From Duganella callida (GTDB lineage Bacteria > Pseudomonadota > Gammaproteobacteria > Burkholderiales > Burkholderiaceae_D), in contig NZ_SPVG01000090.1 in the NCBI RefSeq assembly GCF_004614165.1, positions 46,158-110,157 on the forward strand: a DNA stretch of 64,000 nucleotides. The letters are read 5' to 3'. Shown in pieces: positions 1 to 8,402 of the stretch. The translations under genes and the position numbers were made by a program. Below the pieces are notes generated by a model that did not search any database, was not told the DNA's origin, and saw only the letters and a program-made list of their open reading frames with translations. Each line of letters opens with the position of its first letter. Within the stretch, counting starts at the first letter, position 1.

Positions 1-127
1 CGGGATTCTGGTATTCGCCATTGCCCAGGTCTGGCGACCAGGCGACCGGCGTCGTCGTTGTGCACGCGGCCAGCGTCGCCGCAAACACAAAGGGCAGATA
101 CCGCACCAGCATCTGCCCCCTCATCAT
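1..127 (-). CDS. Probable GH43-type glycosidase lipoprotein (5' end only)
   Basis: Only the first 42 codons are in the window; the gene runs off its left edge. The translation starts with two Met codons, then a hydrophobic signal segment ending in LAAC, a lipobox, so the product is probably a lipoprotein. The mature part begins TTTTPVAWSPDLGNGEYQNP. A tract ending in NP just after the signal peptide resembles the start of family 43 beta-xylosidases and arabinofuranosidases, but the catalytic region is not visible. The start overlaps the stop of the upstream lactonase gene (ATGA), so it is probably the last gene seen of the sugar-acid operon. A hemicellulose-debranching enzyme would fit, since it would release the sugars the operon degrades. 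The family call is tentative. Confidence 0.45.
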   Translation of the reverse strand, partial: MMRGQMLVRYLPFVFAATLAACTTTTPVAWSPDLGNGEYQNP

Positions 128-1002
128 GCACCAAACGGCGTTTCAGCCACGCCCTTCACGCCGGGCCGCAGCAGCGCCACCGCGCCGCCCCACTCCGCGT
201 CTTCCGGCTTGCCGGAGACGATGGAGGTGACCATCAGCGTGTCCAGATCCTTGCCGCCAAAGGCGCACATGGATGGCTTGAGCATCGGCACGACCAGCTT
301 GCGATCGAGCTTGCCATCCGGCGTGAAGCGGAAGATGTAACCGCCATCGTTACCGCACACCCAGTAGCAGCCTTCCGCATCGACCGCGGCGCCGTCGGGA
401 CGGCCCACCTCGGCCGTCAGGTCGGCGAATACGCGGCGATTGCTCGGCACGCCGTCGGCGATGTCGTAGTCGAACGCCCACACCATGCGCCGCTGCGGAT
501 GCGAATCCGACAGGTACATGGTGCGGCCGTCCGGCGAAAATGCCGTGCCGTTCTGCGTCAGCAGTTCCGACACGAACGGCGCCGAAATGCCGCGCGCCGC
601 ATCGTAGCGGTACAACTGGCCCACCGCCCTGGCGGCGCCCATGTCCATGAACATGGTGCCGGCCCAGAAGCGGCCCTGGCGATCGCAACGACCGTCGTTG
701 AAGCGCATGCCTTCGCCCAGGCCGGAAGCCGGCGTCGCCAGCTTGAGCGCTTTCGCGCCCCGCTCCGCGCCCAGCTCCAGGCTGAAGATGCCGGTTTCCA
801 TGCCCGCGATCAGGCCGCCGCCGGCCTTGGCCGCCACGCAGGCGACCATTTCGGCGTTGTCCCAATAGCGGCTCACGCCACTCGACGCATCCAGGCGCCA
901 GACACGTTTGGCCGGGATATCGACCCAGTACCAGGCGTTGTCGGCCGCGCTCCAGGTCGGGCTTTCACCGACCGTGCAGGAAACGCCGCTTACGCGTTCC
1001 AT
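124..1002 (-). CDS. SMP-30/gluconolactonase family sugar lactonase
   Basis: The 292-residue protein is a six-bladed propeller hydrolase of the SMP-30/gluconolactonase/LRE family, which opens aldono- or aldaro-lactones with a divalent metal. The expected metal ligands are present: Glu in GESPTW near residue 13, Asn in NGTAFSPDG, and Asp in YLSDSHP. Further family signatures are RFNDGRCDRQGRFWAG and RPDGAAVDAEG. Length is normal. It overlaps the end of the upstream aldehyde dehydrogenase by 13 bases, so translation is probably coupled. With KdgD and a 2-oxoglutarate-semialdehyde dehydrogenase in the same operon, the likely substrate is a glucaro-, galactaro- or arabinono-lactone; the sequence alone does not choose among them. 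Confidence 0.85.
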   Translation of the reverse strand: MERVSGVSCTVGESPTWSAADNAWYWVDIPAKRVWRLDASSGVSRYWDNAEMVACVAAKAGGGLIAGMETGIFSLELGAERGAKALKLATPASGLGEGMRFNDGRCDRQGRFWAGTMFMDMGAARAVGQLYRYDAARGISAPFVSELLTQNGTAFSPDGRTMYLSDSHPQRRMVWAFDYDIADGVPSNRRVFADLTAEVGRPDGAAVDAEGCYWVCGNDGGYIFRFTPDGKLDRKLVVPMLKPSMCAFGGKDLDTLMVTSIVSGKPEDAEWGGAVALLRPGVKGVAETPFGA

Positions 1003-2570
1003 ACCACCAGGTCGCCGTTGACGACGCGTGGGATTTTCTGCGGATTGTTGTCAGCCAGGGCTTCCGGCAGCAGGTAGGCCGGCACGTCCTGATACGACAC
1101 CGGACGCAGGAAGCGGTCGATGGCCGAGGCGCCCACCGAAGTCGAACGGCTGTCCGAGGTCGATGGGAACGGACCGCCGTGCACCATGGCGTGCGAGACT
1201 TCCACGCCGGTGCCGAAGCCGTTGAACAGGATACGGCCAACCTTGCGCTCCAGGACAGGCAGCAGCTTGGTGGCCAGCGCCTTGTCGTCGGCGGTGGCGT
1301 GCACGGCGCCGGTCAGCTGGCCTTCGATGTGTTCGGCCACAGCCAGCATTTCCGCTTCATCTTCGCAGACCACCAGCAGCGAGGTCGGGCCAAAGATTTC
1401 GCCTTCCAGCGCCGGGTCGTTCAGGAAGCGCTTGGCGTCGACCTGGTACAGGAATGCCTGCGCGGCGCATGGCATGTCGGTGGTCTGGCCGACCGCAACC
1501 TGCTGTACGCCTTCCACGCCGGCCAGGCTGCTCACGCCCTTGACGTAGGCTTTGTGGATGCCCGGGGTCAGCATGGTGGCCGCGCCCTTGGCGCCGATGG
1601 TGCCGGCGGTGGCGTCGACAAAGGCTTGCAGCTTGTCCGACTTCAGGCCGATCAGCAGGCCGGGATTGGTGCAGAACTGGCCGGCGCCCAGGGTCAGCGA
1701 ATCGGCGAACGCTTGCGGCAGTTTCGGATTGTCCAGCGCGCCCGGCAGCAGGAACACCGGATTGATCGAGCTCATTTCCGCGTACACGGGGATAGGCTCC
1801 TTACGGGCGGCCGCGGTTTGCATCAGCGAGATGCCGCCGGCGCGCGAACCGGTGAAGCCCACCGCCTTGATGGCCGGGTGCGAGACCAGGTTCTGGCCGA
1901 TGGTCTGGCCCGAGCCGATCAGCATCGAGAACACGCCTTCCGGCATATTGCACTCGGCGGCGGCCTTGGCCACGGCCTTGCCGACCAGTTCCGAGGTGCC
2001 CAGGTGGGCCGAGTGGGCCTTCACGATGACCGGGCAGCCGGCCGCCAGTGCCGAGGCGGTATCGCCGCCGGCCACCGAGAACGCCAGCGGGAAGTTGGAG
2101 GCGCCGAACACGGCCACCGGACCCAGACCGATCTTGCGCAGGCGCAGGTCAGGACGCGGTGCCGGCACGCGGTCCGGCAGCGCGCTGTCCAGGGTCGCGG
2201 TCTGGAAACGGCCGTCGCGCACGACTTTCGCGAACAGGCGCAGCTGGTTGCAAGTACGGCCGCGTTCGCCTTCGAGGCGCGCTTGCGGCAGGCCGGTTTC
2301 CTGCATGGCGCGCTCGATCAGGGTCGAACCCAGATCCATGATACGGTCAGCGATGGTTTCCAGGAATTTGGCGCGCACTTCCAGGCTGGTTTCGCGGTAC
2401 ACGTCGAAGGCCGCGTTGGCCAGCTCGGCCGCGCGTTGCAGGTCGGCAGCGCCGGCCAGGCCGAACGCCGGTTCGATTTCCACGTTGCGCGATGGGTCGA
2501 TGGCCTTGACGCTGCCCTCCTTGCCCACCACCGCATTGCGGCCAATAATCATTTCGCCCACTACTTGCAT
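990..2570 (-). CDS. 2-oxoglutarate-semialdehyde (2,5-dioxovalerate) dehydrogenase
   Basis: This 526-residue NAD(P)-dependent aldehyde dehydrogenase oxidises 2-oxoglutarate semialdehyde to 2-oxoglutarate, the last step of the oxidative pentose and uronate routes into the TCA cycle. The catalytic Cys is about residue 300 in GAGQFCTNPG. The general-base Glu lies in PVYAEMSSINP, and GFTGSRAGG is the cofactor-proximal loop. The length and the C-terminal GVEVSHAMVHGGPFP segment fit the semialdehyde dehydrogenase subgroup rather than betaine or succinate-semialdehyde enzymes. The first Met is preferred because AGGAG sits six bases upstream. It follows kdgD, which makes its substrate, and precedes the lactonase gene. 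Confidence 0.9.
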   Translation of the reverse strand: MQVVGEMIIGRNAVVGKEGSVKAIDPSRNVEIEPAFGLAGAADLQRAAELANAAFDVYRETSLEVRAKFLETIADRIMDLGSTLIERAMQETGLPQARLEGERGRTCNQLRLFAKVVRDGRFQTATLDSALPDRVPAPRPDLRLRKIGLGPVAVFGASNFPLAFSVAGGDTASALAAGCPVIVKAHSAHLGTSELVGKAVAKAAAECNMPEGVFSMLIGSGQTIGQNLVSHPAIKAVGFTGSRAGGISLMQTAAARKEPIPVYAEMSSINPVFLLPGALDNPKLPQAFADSLTLGAGQFCTNPGLLIGLKSDKLQAFVDATAGTIGAKGAATMLTPGIHKAYVKGVSSLAGVEGVQQVAVGQTTDMPCAAQAFLYQVDAKRFLNDPALEGEIFGPTSLLVVCEDEAEMLAVAEHIEGQLTGAVHATADDKALATKLLPVLERKVGRILFNGFGTGVEVSHAMVHGGPFPSTSDSRSTSVGASAIDRFLRPVSYQDVPAYLLPEALADNNPQKIPRVVNGDLVVWNA

Positions 2571-2590
2571 GTTGACTCCTTAATGTGTGA

Positions 2591-2614
2591 AAAGCGCGGT
2601 CGTAGCCGCGCTTT
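2591..2614 (-). terminator. Intra-operon hairpin between kdgD and the dehydrogenase gene
   Basis: A perfect 9-bp stem (AAAGCGCGG / CCGCGCTTT) with a six-base loop lies just upstream of the dehydrogenase ribosome site. In the direction of transcription it is followed by only a short T run. It could be a weak attenuating terminator or an mRNA-stability element that sets different levels of the two enzymes. Confidence 0.35.
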
Positions 2615-2642
2615 GATTTGTATTACCCGATAGCTTAGCCGA

Positions 2643-3554
2643 TTACTGCGCGCCTTGCTTGAGCATCAGCTTGTGCAGCATGTCCATTTCTTCGGCGCTC
2701 AGGTCGGTCAGCGGTGCGCGCACCGGACCGGCATCGTGGCCCGCCAGCTTGGCGCCGGCCTTGACGATCGACACGGCGTAGCCGGCCTTGCGGTTGCGGA
2801 TCTCCAGGTAAGGCAGGAAGAATTCGTCGATCATGCGGTTCTGTTCGGCGTGGTTGTCCGACGCGACGGCGTGGTAGAAGTCCATCGCCAGTTTCGGCAT
2901 GAAGTTGAACACGGCCGACGAGTACACCGGGGTGCCCAGCGCCTTGTACGCGGCAGCGTAGACTTCCGCGGTCGGCAGGCCGCCCAGGTAGCTGAAGCGG
3001 TCGCCCAGCTTGCGCCAGATCGAGACCATCAGTTCGATGTCGCCGATGCCGTCCTTGAAGCCGATCAGGTTCGGGCAACGGTCGGCCAGGATCGCCAGCG
3101 AGGTCGGGCTCAGGCGGCAGTTGGCGCGGTTGTACACCACCACGCCCAGGTTGGTGGCCTTGCAGACTTCCGCCACGTGTTCGATCAGGCCATCCTGCGA
3201 CGCTTCGGTCAGGTAGTGCGGCAGCAGCAGCAGGCCTTGCGCGCCAGCTTTTTCAGCTTCCCTGGCGTAGGCGGCGGCAACGCGGGTCGGACCGCCGACG
3301 CCGGCCAGGATCGGCACCTGGCCGCGGCAGGTATCCACTGCGGTCTTGATGATTTCAGGGTATTCCTGCGGGGTCAGCGAGAAGAACTCGCCGGTGCCGC
3401 CGGCAGCGAACAGGGCGCTGGCGCCGTACGGGGCCAGCCATTCCAGACGTTCGATATAGGTCGACTTGCGGAAATTGCCTTCGGCGTCGAAGTCAGTGAC
3501 CGGGAACGACAGCAGGCCGGAGGAAAGGATTTTTTTCAGGTCATTCGGTTGCAT
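2643..3554 (-). CDS. kdgD: 5-dehydro-4-deoxyglucarate dehydratase
   Basis: The protein belongs to the DapA/N-acetylneuraminate lyase TIM-barrel family. KdgD dehydrates and decarboxylates 5-dehydro-4-deoxy-D-glucarate to 2-oxoglutarate semialdehyde. The Schiff-base Lys is about residue 167 in [10 protein letters not shown], and the catalytic Tyr lies in [21 protein letters not shown] is the substrate-carboxylate loop. I start at the ATG at 3554 (MQPNDLKK, 303 residues), which has GGAG six bases upstream; a longer TTG-initiated reading is less likely. It is the first structural gene after the operator at 3619-3638, followed by the dehydrogenase that consumes its product. Confidence 0.92.
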   Translation of the reverse strand: MQPNDLKKILSSGLLSFPVTDFDAEGNFRKSTYIERLEWLAPYGASALFAAGGTGEFFSLTPQEYPEIIKTAVDTCRGQVPILAGVGGPTRVAAAYAREAEKAGAQGLLLLPHYLTEASQDGLIEHVAEVCKATNLGVVVYNRANCRLSPTSLAILADRCPNLIGFKDGIGDIELMVSIWRKLGDRFSYLGGLPTAEVYAAAYKALGTPVYSSAVFNFMPKLAMDFYHAVASDNHAEQNRMIDEFFLPYLEIRNRKAGYAVSIVKAGAKLAGHDAGPVRAPLTDLSAEEMDMLHKLMLKQGAQ

Positions 3555-3618
3555 TACAGTCTCCAATATCGACGTCTGGTTTGGTTGAAAGGTGGGGTGA
3601 CGCCCTTGTTTGCATCAC

Positions 3619-3638
3619 GTTGTATGACATCGTACAAC
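3619..3638. promoter_or_regulatory. Palindromic operator upstream of kdgD
   Basis: GTTGTATGACATCGTACAAC is an imperfect 20-bp palindrome in which eight of ten base pairs are symmetric. It sits between the regulator stop and the kdgD start. Its first ten bases (GTTGTATGAC) recur upstream of the GntR regulator at 4449-4458. FadR-subfamily regulators bind palindromes of this length and style, so it is probably the binding site of the neighbouring regulator; this is inference. Confidence 0.65.
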
Positions 3639-3689
3639 TAGATGCGGACGGAAGCAAGCGATTTAGTGCATCGCCGCTTCCGACGTTGT

Positions 3690-4436
3690 TTATGCGGCAG
3701 CCTCTTCCTGCGCGCGGCGCAGGCGCTCGCGGCTGTTGCTGAGGTGGGTACGCATCGCGGCGCGGGCGGCCTCGGCATCCTTGCGCAGGATGGCGTGGTA
3801 AATGTCGTCGTGCTCGCGGTTGACGCGCTCCTGGTAGGCGACCGGATCATCGTGCGCCAGCTTGGCCGTGTCGACGCGCGCGCGCGGGATGATGGTGTTG
3901 CCCAGGTCGCTCAGGATATCGACAAAATACCGGTTGCCGGTCGATTGCGCGATCAGCAGGTGGAACGCCTTGTCCGACTCGACGGCGACGGCGCGGTCGG
4001 TGGCGGTCTGGATGCGCTGCAGCGCGGCGCCCATCTGCTGCGCCTGCTCATCGCTGCGGCGCGACGCGGCCAGCCAGGCCGCCTCCGTCTCCAGGCTGAT
4101 GCGCAGCTCGAGGATGGACAGCACGTCGCCGATGGTGCGGATGGTGTCGGACGAGAAAATATTCGCCGGCTGCGGCTCCAGCACGAAGGTGCCGATGCCA
4201 TGGCGGGTCTGCACCAGCCCGGCGGCCTGCAAATGCGAAATCGCCTCGCGCACCACGGTGCGGCTGACCCCGTGCATCTCCATGATCACCGACTCGGTCG
4301 GCAGTTTCTCACCGGGTTTCAGCGTGCCGGCCTGGATGCTGCTGGTGAAGCTTTCCACCACGCCCTGGGCGAGGTTGCGGTGCTTCTTCTTGGGCGGCGC
4401 GACTGCGGCGGAAACTGGTGTTGCGAGCTGATTCAT
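3690..4436 (-). CDS. GntR/FadR-family regulator of the sugar-acid operon
   Basis: The 248-residue protein has an N-terminal winged helix-turn-helix (about residues 20-90; PGEKLPTESVIMEMHGVSRT, then VVREAISHLQAAGLV) and a C-terminal all-helical FCD ligand domain. FCD metal-ligand positions can be seen in EHDDIYHAI and near THLSNS. FadR-subfamily proteins usually repress sugar-acid catabolic genes and are released by a pathway intermediate. It lies directly upstream of kdgD on the same strand. A palindrome precedes kdgD, and a matching half-site lies in its own promoter region, which suggests control of the operon plus autoregulation. The inducer cannot be read from the sequence. Confidence 0.85.
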   Translation of the reverse strand: MNQLATPVSAAVAPPKKKHRNLAQGVVESFTSSIQAGTLKPGEKLPTESVIMEMHGVSRTVVREAISHLQAAGLVQTRHGIGTFVLEPQPANIFSSDTIRTIGDVLSILELRISLETEAAWLAASRRSDEQAQQMGAALQRIQTATDRAVAVESDKAFHLLIAQSTGNRYFVDILSDLGNTIIPRARVDTAKLAHDDPVAYQERVNREHDDIYHAILRKDAEAARAAMRTHLSNSRERLRRAQEEAAA

Positions 4437-4448
4437 GGCTGTTCTGCT

Positions 4449-4472
4449 GTTGTATGACGACTATAGGATACA
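4449..4472. promoter_or_regulatory. Half-operator upstream of the GntR regulator
   Basis: The ten bases GTTGTATGAC at 4449-4458 are identical to the left half of the kdgD operator. The partner half is weak, though TGTAT (4451-4455) is echoed by ATACA (4468-4472). It lies 13 bases upstream of the regulator start codon, so it may mediate autoregulation. Confidence 0.4.
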
Positions 4473-4566
4473 CGCAAAGGTGTACGCGATGCGCATATTG
4501 CCAGATTTTGGCCACGGATTACATCTTCAACATCATTTTCGCCACACAATTAGTAGCAATGACTAG

Positions 4567-5382
4567 TCAGACCAGCAAGGCCGCGCTCATCGAAGCGGCA
4601 TCCTCGGCCGATTCCAGCAGGATCTGCTCCAGCAGCGCATTGTCGTCGATGAAGTGCTTGAGGCTGGGACTGTCCTCGCCGGCCAGCGGCGAGCGCACCG
4701 GCGCCAGCGCCTTGGCGATCAGCAGCGTGTCGCGCAGGCCCAGCGGCGGCGGCGTCAGCGTGGCGCCGCGCAGCGAGACGATGGCCTGGCTGACCGGCTC
4801 GGGAATGTTGAGCTTCCTCATCATTTCGCGCGAGATGATTTCCTGCGCCGCGCCCATCCACCCGGCCGGATCGTCGAGCAGGCCCGGGATGTCGTCGGCC
4901 TGCGACAGCAGATAGAAACCGCCGGCCTCGTGCACGATGCCGGCGAACAACGCGGTATCCGGGTCGGTGGAGGTCAGCTTGCGGCCGATCACATGGGCCA
5001 GGGCCGCCACGTGCGCGGTGTGACGCCACAGCTGCTCGGCCTGGGCACGCAGCCGAGGGCATTCGATGCGGGCGCCGAACTGGCGCACCACCATCGCCGC
5101 CGCCATCGTGTACAGATTGCGGAAGCCAACCCGCTGCACCGCCGCGCGCACGCTGGTGACCGGCGTGCCGCTGCGGTTGAACACGGCCGCATTGGCCAGC
5201 GCCACCGTGCGGGCGGCCAGCACCGGCTCGCCCAGCACCTTGCGGATCACGTCTTCCATCTCGCAATCGGGGTCGGCCAGCGCCAGTTGCAGACGCAGCG
5301 CCGCATTGACGCTGGTGGGAAAGACCAGCTCGCCACGCGCGGCCTGGGTCACGATCTGCGAGAAGTCTTTGAGTTTTTCCAT
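4567..5382 (-). CDS. HDOD-domain protein
   Basis: The 271 residues form a stand-alone HDOD domain, a catalytically degenerate relative of HD phosphohydrolases found in signalling proteins. The N-terminal helical part (LVFPTSVNAALRLQLALADP) and the core (VLAARTVALANAAVFNRSG, then VQRVGFRNLYTMAAAMV) match the family. The HD-like region contains LWRHTAHVAALAHVIGRKL and LFAGIVHEAGGF. No GGDEF, EAL or receiver domain is attached. HDOD proteins are linked to cyclic-di-GMP or motility control, but no partner is visible. No Shine-Dalgarno sequence precedes the start; instead TATAAT lies six bases upstream, so the transcript may be leaderless. Confidence 0.8.
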   Translation of the reverse strand: MEKLKDFSQIVTQAARGELVFPTSVNAALRLQLALADPDCEMEDVIRKVLGEPVLAARTVALANAAVFNRSGTPVTSVRAAVQRVGFRNLYTMAAAMVVRQFGARIECPRLRAQAEQLWRHTAHVAALAHVIGRKLTSTDPDTALFAGIVHEAGGFYLLSQADDIPGLLDDPAGWMGAAQEIISREMMRKLNIPEPVSQAIVSLRGATLTPPPLGLRDTLLIAKALAPVRSPLAGEDSPSLKHFIDDNALLEQILLESAEDAASMSAALLV

Positions 5383-5388
5383 GGCAAG

Positions 5389-5394
5389 ATTATA
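5389..5394 (-). promoter_or_regulatory. Candidate -10 element immediately upstream of the HDOD gene
   Basis: Read on the minus strand this is a perfect TATAAT that ends six bases before the start codon of the HDOD gene. No convincing -35 box lies at 17 bases; TTGCAA is present at 20 bases. If used, transcription would begin at or next to the ATG. Confidence 0.3.
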
Positions 5395-5397
5395 GCC

Positions 5398-6816
5398 TTA
5401 ACCGCCGGCCCCCCTTGCAACCCGCTCGCCAGCCTGTGGCGCCAGCTTCCATGCATCGAGCAAACCGAGCAGGCTGACCAGCGCCACCACCAGGAATGCC
5501 AGGCGATAGGAAATCGCCGGCAGGTCGCCGATGCCGAGCTGCCGCGCCGCCCAATGCCCGAGTCGCACGCCGGTGGCGCCGAGCGCGATGCCCAGCCCCA
5601 GCGCCACCTGGAACGCCGTGCTGAACAAGGTGTTGGCCGCCGCTATGCGCGGCTGCGGCACGTCGGCAAAGGCGATGGTGTTGAGCGCGCTGAACTGCAT
5701 CGAGCGCGTCAGGCCGCCAACGAACAGCACGGCGGCGATCAGCCATACCGGCGTGGCCGGCGTCAGCAAGGCGCAGGCGGCCAGCGACAGCACATTGGCC
5801 ACGCCGTTCGCCAGGATCACCGGCTTGAAACCGAAACGGCGCAGGATGGGCGTGGTGGCCGGCTTCATCATCAGGTTGCCGGCAAACACCGCGATCACCA
5901 GCATGCCCGAATGGAAAGCGTTGAGTCCGAAACCCAGCTGGAACATCAGCGGCAGCAGGAAAGGCACGGCGCCGATGGCCATGCGGAACAGCGAGCCGCC
6001 GATGATGGTGATCGAAAACGTCGGTATCGCGAACGAGGACAGGTCGATCAGCGGATGCGCGGCGCGGCGCAGATGCCAGCCCAGCGCCGCCAGCAAGACC
6101 ACACCGAGGCCCATGCACACGGCGGCCTCGGTCCAGTCCGGATTTTGTCCGCCGACGATTTCCGCGCCCCAGGTCAGCAGCAGCAAGGCGCTGCCGCTGA
6201 GCAGAAAGCCGGGCCAGTCGAACGGCCGTTTTTCCGCCGCGCGCTTGTCCGGAATCAGCCACCACGCCAGCGCCAGCGCGACCAGGCCCAGCGGCAGATT
6301 CAGGAAGAAGATCCAGCGCCATGACGCGTAACTGGTGATGAAGCCGCCGACCGGCGGTCCCAGCACCGGCGCCACCAGCGCCGGCCAGGTCAGCGTGGCG
6401 ATCACATTGATCAGCCTTTCCTTGGGCGTGTTGTTCAGCACCACCAGCCGTCCCACCGGCACCATCATCGCCCCGCCCGCGCCCTGCAGCACGCGCAACC
6501 AGACGAATTCGGCCAGGCTGTCGGCCAGCCCGCACAGCACCGACGCCAGCGTGAAAATCGCCAGCGCCGCGGCGAACACGCGCCGCGCGCCGAAGCGCTG
6601 CGCCACCCAGCCGCTGCTCGGAATCAACACGCCCAGCGTCAGCAGATAGGCGCTGACGCCGATATTGAGCGCCAGCGGCGCCACGCCAAACGAATGGGCG
6701 ATATCGGGCACGGCGGTGGTGATCACCGTGCCGTCCAGATTCTCCATGAAGAAAGCACCTGCCACCAGCAAGGCGATCCACCTGCTGTCGACCGGCGATT
6801 GCGTATCGCCCCGCAT
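5398..6816 (-). CDS. MFS drug/solute exporter of the DHA2 (EmrB/QacA) type
   Basis: This inner-membrane protein of about 472 residues has the 14-helix layout of the DHA2 group of the major facilitator superfamily. DHA2 transporters extrude drugs or metabolites by proton antiport. Family marks include the first-helix motif FFMENLDGTVITTAVPDIA, motif A-like GWVAQRFGARRVF, and the motif C-like helix ending ALVAPVLGPPVGGFITSY. I choose the ATG at 6816 because GAGG lies six bases upstream; an in-frame ATG at 6834 with a weaker AGG is possible. No membrane-fusion partner is adjacent, so the substrate is unknown. Confidence 0.82.
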   Translation of the reverse strand: MRGDTQSPVDSRWIALLVAGAFFMENLDGTVITTAVPDIAHSFGVAPLALNIGVSAYLLTLGVLIPSSGWVAQRFGARRVFAAALAIFTLASVLCGLADSLAEFVWLRVLQGAGGAMMVPVGRLVVLNNTPKERLINVIATLTWPALVAPVLGPPVGGFITSYASWRWIFFLNLPLGLVALALAWWLIPDKRAAEKRPFDWPGFLLSGSALLLLTWGAEIVGGQNPDWTEAAVCMGLGVVLLAALGWHLRRAAHPLIDLSSFAIPTFSITIIGGSLFRMAIGAVPFLLPLMFQLGFGLNAFHSGMLVIAVFAGNLMMKPATTPILRRFGFKPVILANGVANVLSLAACALLTPATPVWLIAAVLFVGGLTRSMQFSALNTIAFADVPQPRIAAANTLFSTAFQVALGLGIALGATGVRLGHWAARQLGIGDLPAISYRLAFLVVALVSLLGLLDAWKLAPQAGERVARGAGG

Positions 6817-6991
6817 AAGCCGCCTCTGCCGCATAAGTTCAGCCTGACATTCTAGCCGCAACTTGCAAAACAATATTTAACATCCTGATTTTAAAATGTA
6901 TTTTTCTTGCCACGCGAATTTGAACACACGTGCTTTTTTAAAATGATTGCTATAGAGTCCAATGACAAACACAACAATCTGGGAGACCTAC

Positions 6992-8311
6992 ATGAAAAGA
7001 AATGCTGCATCCGCGGCGTGCCTGGTCACGCTCGTCCTGAGCGCCGTCCCGGCGCTGGCGCAAACCTCCGTCACCATCTATGGCACGCTCGATGTCGGGC
7101 TGGACCGTGTCGACAAAGGTCAGGGCAACGTGCAGGGCACCGTGTTCGGCGTCAGCGGCGCCACGCCGGTGCCCAACAACATCGCCGCGCCGGCCAGCGT
7201 GACCGCGCGCGTCAGCCCGTCGCACACGCGGCAGAGCAACATCGGCTTCAAGGGAGTGGAAGACCTGGGTGGTGGCTATCGCGGCCTGTTCGTGCTGGAA
7301 AGCGGCATCACCATCGACAACGGCGGGCTCGCCAACGACAGCCGCCTGTTCGGACGCCAGGCCTACGTCGGCCTGACCACGCCGGGCGGCGAAGTCAAGA
7401 TCGGCCGCCAGGCCAGCCCCATGCTGATCGGCTACTACCTGGTCACGCCGGAAGCGCTGGGCAGCACCGACTTCTTTGGGGCCGGGCTGGTGGTCAACAC
7501 GCTGCAGACCTGGCAGGACAACCAGGTCAGCTACGCCATCAAGCAGGGGCCATGGCTGGGCATCCTCTCCTATTCCACCAACTCCGGCGTCGGCCCCGGC
7601 ATCAGCGCCGCGCGCTCGGTGGCTACCAGCTCGACACCGGTGGCGACCAATGCGACCGGGCAGATCCTTGGCGGCCTGAGCGCCGGCGCCGAAACCGCCA
7701 GCGGCCGCGGCAAAACCGCAGGCGCCCTGTTCGCCTATCGCAGCGACGATCTGACCGCGCTGGCGGCCTACCATCGCAACAACTTCGACAACGTGCCCAT
7801 CGGCGTCGTCTCGGGCACCACGCTGGTGCCGCTGTTCTATGGCGAGCGCTTCACCTCGTACGTCGGCGCGGTCAAATACACCATCCCGAATCTGGGCACC
7901 ACCGTGGCGCTGGCCGGGCACAACGCCAAGTTCAATCTGCGCGGCAACACCGATCCTGAAGTGCGCACCTGGACCGCCACCATCAAGCATCCGGTCGGCC
8001 TGTTCGACGTGAGCGCCATCTTCCTCGACACGCGCTTCACCAACTACACGCGCGGCACCGACCGTGGCGTGATGCTGGGGCTGGACTACAACTTCTCCAA
8101 GCGTACGGCGCTGTACTCGCGCTGGGGCGGCATCAAGGACAAGCGCGGCAACACCGTGGTCAGCAGCGCCACGCCACTGCCGCTGGCGGGCGGTCCCGGC
8201 TCCATTCTGATCCCGCTGGGCACCCAGGAAGTACCGCTGTTCTCCGGCGCCGGCCAGAACATCGACGCCCGCACCACCATGCTCAGCCTCGGCATCCGCC
8301 ACGCGTTCTAA
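6992..8311 (+). CDS. Burkholderia-type general porin
   Basis: This is a 439-residue trimeric outer-membrane porin of the betaproteobacterial (OmpC-like, Porin_4) family. A 23-residue signal peptide ends in ALA, followed by QTSVTIYGTLDVGLD, the usual first strand. SNIGFKGVEDLGGGYRGLFVLE and SRLFGRQAYVGLTTPGGEVKIGRQ-type strands follow, and the chain ends in the C-terminal Phe (GIRHAF) needed for outer-membrane insertion. The start at 6992 has GGGAG six bases upstream; a longer in-frame reading from 6962 lacks this. It stands alone and is followed at once by the long perfect hairpin at 8315. Confidence 0.93.
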   Translation: MKRNAASAACLVTLVLSAVPALAQTSVTIYGTLDVGLDRVDKGQGNVQGTVFGVSGATPVPNNIAAPASVTARVSPSHTRQSNIGFKGVEDLGGGYRGLFVLESGITIDNGGLANDSRLFGRQAYVGLTTPGGEVKIGRQASPMLIGYYLVTPEALGSTDFFGAGLVVNTLQTWQDNQVSYAIKQGPWLGILSYSTNSGVGPGISAARSVATSSTPVATNATGQILGGLSAGAETASGRGKTAGALFAYRSDDLTALAAYHRNNFDNVPIGVVSGTTLVPLFYGERFTSYVGAVKYTIPNLGTTVALAGHNAKFNLRGNTDPEVRTWTATIKHPVGLFDVSAIFLDTRFTNYTRGTDRGVMLGLDYNFSKRTALYSRWGGIKDKRGNTVVSSATPLPLAGGPGSILIPLGTQEVPLFSGAGQNIDARTTMLSLGIRHAF

Positions 8312-8314
8312 ACT

Positions 8315-8402
8315 CCGGGGTCAGGTCTTCCATTGCGTCACGGTCTCGGCTGTAGCATGCGCTACAGCCGAGACCGTGACGCAATGGAAGACCTGACCCC
8401 GG
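8315..8402. repeat. Perfect 42-bp inverted repeat (GGGGTCAG-family unit pair)
   Basis: Bases 8315-8356 are the exact reverse complement of 8361-8402, separated by the four-base loop ATGC. Each arm carries one unit of the dispersed family: GGGGTCAG, a variable centre containing CCATTGCGT, CACGGTC, then a tail ending GTAGC. It starts three bases after the porin stop codon. The outer part is shared with 39526-39611, while the inner part differs on both arms in a compensated way. It could stop transcription from either side, but its length far exceeds an ordinary terminator. Confidence 0.9.

Noticed and set aside
1563-1571. Another GGGGTCAG inside the aldehyde dehydrogenase gene
   Set aside because: Only the eight-base match is present; the CACGAGC end and centre are missing, so it is a chance match in coding sequence.
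4654-6324. A 556-codon plus-strand open frame opposite the HDOD and MFS genes
   Set aside because: It is the antisense shadow of two recognised genes and has a Gln/Arg/His composition typical of such shadows.
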